Assembly (NCBI RefSeq): GCF_000330505.1 | Contig: NW_004443648.1 | Location: forward strand, 673,479-737,478 | Length of the DNA stretch: 64,000 nucleotides | Reading direction: 5' to 3' | DNA from: Entamoeba invadens IP1 | Lineage: Eukaryota > Evosea > Mastigamoebida > Endamoebidae | Shown here: piece after piece, positions 61,301 to 64,000 of the stretch | Layout: every line of letters begins with the position of its first letter | Numbering within the stretch: position 1 is the first letter of the stretch | Notes under the pieces: model-generated | Told to the model about the DNA's origin: nothing | The model's database searches: none | Seen by the model: the letters and a program-made list of their open reading frames with translations, nothing else | Position numbers and translations under genes: made by a program

Positions 61301-64000
61301 GATGACAATTACTTCATCGCTCTTGAAATAGGCGAAGTGTTGTGCAATTTTGTGATGGAAGATTTTTTTGTCATTTGGAACGTGTTTTATGATAAAAAGG
61401 TACAGCGAGCTGTTGATCTGACATCAATGAAAAAAGCAGTTGAAGACCAATACGAGTATTTAAAGAAGTCCGTCACTCATAAGCTCGAGAACAAAAATGA
61501 GAATCAGAAAACCACTGACATCAAAGTAAAGTCTCCTCAACTCACTGCATATCTTCCATACGGCCAAGTAATAGTTCGACTCAATCAAATAACAATTGAA
61601 GATGGGTGTGATGGGTGGGAAATCCTCTTTGACACAATGAAAGTATCGACTTGTGTGAACCAGAAACGAGAGTTCTGCGTGAGAGACTTCACATTCATTG
61701 TTGACGTACCCATTAAGAAGACGGAAATAACATTTTTCCAGTTGCAGTTCCCTTTTGCTGAGGTTGTCATTTCGCCCGATCAGTTTAAGATTCTTCTCAT
61801 CTTTCTCAAAACATTTTTTTCTGAGGAAAGCAGTGGTGAGAACAACAAAAATCACAAAAATGAGAAGCCAAAAGATAATCAAAAGGATGAAATTGTTGAC
61901 TTGGCTGATTTGGAGCCAATCTCGAAGAAGGTGACAAGTTCAATTGAAATGTCAATGAAGAAATTTGAGATAACTATACGTGGAGAGATAGAAACTATAT
62001 GTAAACTAAAACTGGGTGGATTTGGAGGGAATGTAAATTTGACAGAGAACGGGTATGCTATTTTTGATTTCTTTAGCGAAAATCTCGAGATTGACGATTT
62101 GAGAGAAAAGGTCGAGATGAAAGAATATCGAGAGATTTATAGGAAGGTCACAAAGGGAAATGTGTTAAACGTGAAAGGCAATTATTATATTCAAACTGGA
62201 AATGTTCAGAGCAATGTCAACATCCACCCGTCATCACTCATTTTGGCCCCAAAGTTCATCAGAAGTCTTATAGCAATATCTTTAGTGTTCTTCGATGGAA
62301 AGGAAATTGAAATTGTGAATACAGAAGACCCATTACTCCAAGCTTCAACTAAAACCGCGACGACTGGCCAGAGAGATTGTTTAGTTATTGTTAGCGATGA
62401 AGAAGATAAAGATGTTGAACGTGACAAGACAACAGAGAACAAAACGGACTCTAATAATTTGGAGGATGAAAGTGTGAGTGGGAGGTATATCAGAGAACAC
62501 CTTCTTCACTTAAAAGACCCAAAGAGTGGAGAGGACAAAGTGTACATCTCAAAAGGACTTGGTAAAAAGAGTCAGGCCGTTGAAGAAATAGTCAGGTATT
62601 TAAATGACGCTTGCCCATTGCCAATGACTCCAGCTGAGGTCATTTTGGTCCTTAAAGCAAATTATGAATGGCACTACCCACAATACGTGTGTGAATATAT
62701 TTGCGAGGAGTTGGTGAGACTCGGGCTGTTGGTACCAGAAAAGGGGAACTTCCTTCACAATCAATTGCCAAATATAGACTCCTCTGTGTTATATCATACG
62801 GTTTTTCCACCTAAAATGTCACAAGTCCACATCGACCTCACTTCGTTCCAACCAGCCCGTCCACCCGCAAGTGCTATCACCCCAAAACACATTCATGTTT
62901 TTACATTTGCAATAAAGGATTTGGCCGTTGTTGCAGTTCAAGACGACTCTCCTGACACGGAATTGTTATACGTGAAGTTAAGCGCCTCTGTGTGTCACAC
63001 AGTTACTAATTGTGGCTCAAATACGCTTTCGGAATTACAAATAGAAGACATTAGGACGTGTTTCTCCAAAGGGCATTCATACACTCCGGAAAAAGGAGTT
63101 CAGCTATCAACAGGAATTTCGGCGTCTTTCAGTGTCACGAGAGAGTTCTGGGACAATTGGTATGGTATACGTGGAGGTGTCAACATCAACAACGTCCACT
63201 TAAAAACGACAGTCAGTGACTTGCAATTGCTCTATTTTTTCTTCAAAGAGCTCCAGAAAATTGGCGGAGAAACAAATTACGAAGTCGACTCTGAGAACTC
63301 GTTCAGAATTGATCTCAACGAATTCAAAATGGTCGTTGGAAACCCACTCAGAAAAGACCCATTTTGTAAAGTCAAAATACCAGGAGCCACTTTGGTGTAC
63401 CGAAGCAGAAACGATGACAGTGTGTTTAGAGTTGTTGGCGAAATTAAAGTCGATGGGTATAACCCGAGGACGCGAGAGTATGATGTTTTACTCGAGAAGA
63501 GTCTCGTTGAATTTAAGCGAAGAGACGTCATTGATTGCATTCAGGGTATCTTGGTGAACAGAAATATGACAGAAATTGATGTGAAAAACATCGAGATGAT
63601 ATTCACTGTCGACTTTGCAAAGGAGCTTCAAAGAATCATGAAAATTGATTTTACCAAAAAGAACGAAGAAAAAGAGAGTTTTGAATTCGTTCCAATTCAA
63701 TTTGTTGATGTTTACTCAATGAGTGGGGAGGGACTTTTTGTATCAATCAATGGCTGTGGAACAATTCGGCTGAATAACAAATTGCAGCACTTTGAAAACA
63801 TGACACAACAACGGGAATACTCGGATATGAAGAAGTGTGTTGTAATGAGTTCTGACGGCGACGGTATTGAAGTTCCAATTGTGTCACAAGGAGAGTACGT
63901 CCACAATATGTTTGGTGGAAAGAAAATGGTCGTTTCAGTGAACATTGAAGAGAACTCGTCGAAGGTAGTGAAGTTCTCCACACTTTTAGCGATTGACAAT
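58364..64000 (+). CDS. VPS13-family bridge-like lipid transfer protein (N-terminal 1,879 residues)
   Basis: A single open frame from ATG 58364 to the window end. The N terminus is the chorein domain: MFEGLIADFLTKTIGKYI, then DLDVDSVTVSLWNGNVKL, LRVKRDACSSLNLPV, GILSNLEVEVPWKTI and IKISGINIIARP, matching VPS13 position by position. Residues 290-430 have the WWKFAFTATRDYLR and 'YVTPATQPETEELQKIEDSL' helices found after chorein in VPS13. The long remainder alternates beta strands as in the RBG repeats that form a hydrophobic groove carrying phospholipids between membranes at contact sites. An inserted acidic linker and helical domain lie at about 1345-1480. The C-terminal VAB, ATG2-C and PH parts lie outside the window. 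No frameshift was seen in the lines checked. Confidence 0.93.
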   Translation, partial: MFEGLIADFLTKTIGKYIEDLDVDSVTVSLWNGNVKLKDLRVKRDACSSLNLPVQITTGILSNLEVEVPWKTIKKDPFKIKISGINIIARPQTNFVFDNENFEKQKAVQRNEVLERFELMQQITCSKTNSDEKSFVTSLVNKIVENVEVEIHDIKFVYIGNKNEGILGFHLENVSVQNEKNDTEDVITKKCTLSNMSIFALVPAKEYSECVFGSECDEFRTEDFVKNEIAKIPSFEFNLQIEKTVRHQITLSGEVKELFSSITRLEYQQIINIVEHMTTYTQTLKYLYCRPTVSAQRDPKKWWKFAFTATRDYLRQKEEDKTPIRTELCLSLRDRFVELFKKVRKVPYVTPATQPETEELQKIEDSLRVQEICYLRKSAYQIVNEEKKRYENSRGWFGFGYQIPQLDEKTIKDIYNAIEYHQDDFVLPPETVVFVSDVNIRNVSFSLCDDGDIIRLGISNFNIHFEARVVGLILKLCFEDGIVSENKIGLGTIWQKTSQQKAFQLCFEKSPTDKHADSVVTLECANSVIHCSKNYLDSIAQFLKLSSDLNLDCVKQFAEFQLQQLYSSAATQLDIFSENPPIVDIKINLNAPVVFFHYDQNERGMTGNVLKISFGNLKVSNLQNDENYQNFLAKIQNIEILLLESLDEVCSNKNTIVQKTGASITVSTKFSNAPLTKVKLCGEVEPFIAKISKRKYDKILAYIFLFMTFIPDSLKSPDELSSVDNVDKILVSELVKKTAEIHTVDINVNIPVFCVVLAKVGDLEENEIMTAVEIKNGNFCLNVLPESVFFELTLNRLKMKNGLNDKIPFLVESNPNTQTLQNYFYENENDSDNGNCFDLSKNDFVTVKIKVVGKKVDVWLNINTFAIVYEPSIISEIITFCMSLSMFPESDTPNDYIYNIDVTLSHFFFFLQNETKVYAVGSISGLDLSMVLDNVKLDLGLNIHDFSLKNVLYQREDPRYSAIVSSDKTFMKLKYVDTNDDNYFIALEIGEVLCNFVMEDFFVIWNVFYDKKVQRAVDLTSMKKAVEDQYEYLKKSVTHKLENKNENQKTTDIKVKSPQLTAYLPYGQVIVRLNQITIEDGCDGWEILFDTMKVSTCVNQKREFCVRDFTFIVDVPIKKTEITFFQLQFPFAEVVISPDQFKILLIFLKTFFSEESSGENNKNHKNEKPKDNQKDEIVDLADLEPISKKVTSSIEMSMKKFEITIRGEIETICKLKLGGFGGNVNLTENGYAIFDFFSENLEIDDLREKVEMKEYREIYRKVTKGNVLNVKGNYYIQTGNVQSNVNIHPSSLILAPKFIRSLIAISLVFFDGKEIEIVNTEDPLLQASTKTATTGQRDCLVIVSDEEDKDVERDKTTENKTDSNNLEDESVSGRYIREHLLHLKDPKSGEDKVYISKGLGKKSQAVEEIVRYLNDACPLPMTPAEVILVLKANYEWHYPQYVCEYICEELVRLGLLVPEKGNFLHNQLPNIDSSVLYHTVFPPKMSQVHIDLTSFQPARPPASAITPKHIHVFTFAIKDLAVVAVQDDSPDTELLYVKLSASVCHTVTNCGSNTLSELQIEDIRTCFSKGHSYTPEKGVQLSTGISASFSVTREFWDNWYGIRGGVNINNVHLKTTVSDLQLLYFFFKELQKIGGETNYEVDSENSFRIDLNEFKMVVGNPLRKDPFCKVKIPGATLVYRSRNDDSVFRVVGEIKVDGYNPRTREYDVLLEKSLVEFKRRDVIDCIQGILVNRNMTEIDVKNIEMIFTVDFAKELQRIMKIDFTKKNEEKESFEFVPIQFVDVYSMSGEGLFVSINGCGTIRLNNKLQHFENMTQQREYSDMKKCVVMSSDGDGIEVPIVSQGEYVHNMFGGKKMVVSVNIEENSSKVVKFSTLLAIDN

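Noticed and set aside
1..64000. CRISPR array, prophage, operon or bacterial-type ribosome binding sites
   Set aside because: No spaced direct repeats or polycistronic layout; introns and gene families are eukaryotic.

Overview
The window reads as a nuclear scaffold of an amoebozoan parasite of the genus Entamoeba. The evidence is strongly AT-rich DNA, compact genes with few and very short introns (43-129 nt) that mostly begin GTTTGT, GAACT elements 15-30 bp upstream of several start codons, a BspA-type leucine-rich-repeat gene of the Entamoeba family, an R4/EhLINE-like retrotransposon with a PD-x12-D endonuclease, and C2-domain proteins with Pro-rich tails. Long intergenic stretches and abundant DNA transposons and MITEs favour E. 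invadens over E. histolytica; the species is inferred, not proven.

Layout. 1-5 kb: the 5' end of a BRCA2-like gene with a BRC repeat (minus), a secreted protein with a duplicated Cys motif, a possible small spliced gene, and a spliced GSK3-type kinase (minus). 5.4-6.1 kb: a three-exon signal peptidase subunit (SPC22/23). 6.3-8.5 kb: an apparently intact pogo-like DNA transposon with a spliced transposase. 9-14 kb: a WDR68-like WD40 protein, a frameshifted BspA-like LRR gene and a secreted His/Pro-rich protein. 14.3-17.6 kb: a three-part FAD/NAD oxidoreductase fusion of bacterial type. 17.7-22.3 kb: a MITE, one small gene and long non-coding DNA. 22.3-37.5 kb is the gene-rich core: TLDc-like protein, CDC25/rhodanese phosphatase, spliced AP endonuclease, C2 protein, DENN protein, ER thioredoxin-like protein without its Cys pair, secreted Tyr-rich protein, HP1-like chromo protein, Rpp38-like L7Ae protein, degenerate mitochondrial-carrier-like protein, frameshifted CDCA7-type zinc-finger gene, a twin-module protein, spliced PTPA and an HMG-box protein. 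38-44.6 kb is a transposon cluster: an internally deleted copy of the pogo-like element, a LINE with a 23-bp target-site duplication, and a 230-bp MITE. 45-47.5 kb: a Gln/Ala/Pro-rich prion-like protein and a second C2 protein. 47.5-58.3 kb is sparse, with two more twin-module genes, several MITEs and an inverted-repeat element whose centre is a 100-N gap. 58.4-64 kb: the first 1,879 codons of a VPS13-like lipid-transfer protein, running off the end.

The genes are independent eukaryotic units with no operons. Loose themes are chromatin and DNA repair (BRCA2, AP endonuclease, HP1, CDCA7-type, HMG box), secretion and membranes (signal peptidase, ER thioredoxin-like, DENN, C2, VPS13) and cell-cycle or signalling enzymes (GSK3, CDC25, PTPA). 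The most novel-looking item is a family of three proteins (33.0, 50.9 and 55.7 kb), each built from two copies of a ~65-residue module I do not recognise. Several genes make sense only after splicing or after correcting one base; these models are given exactly.
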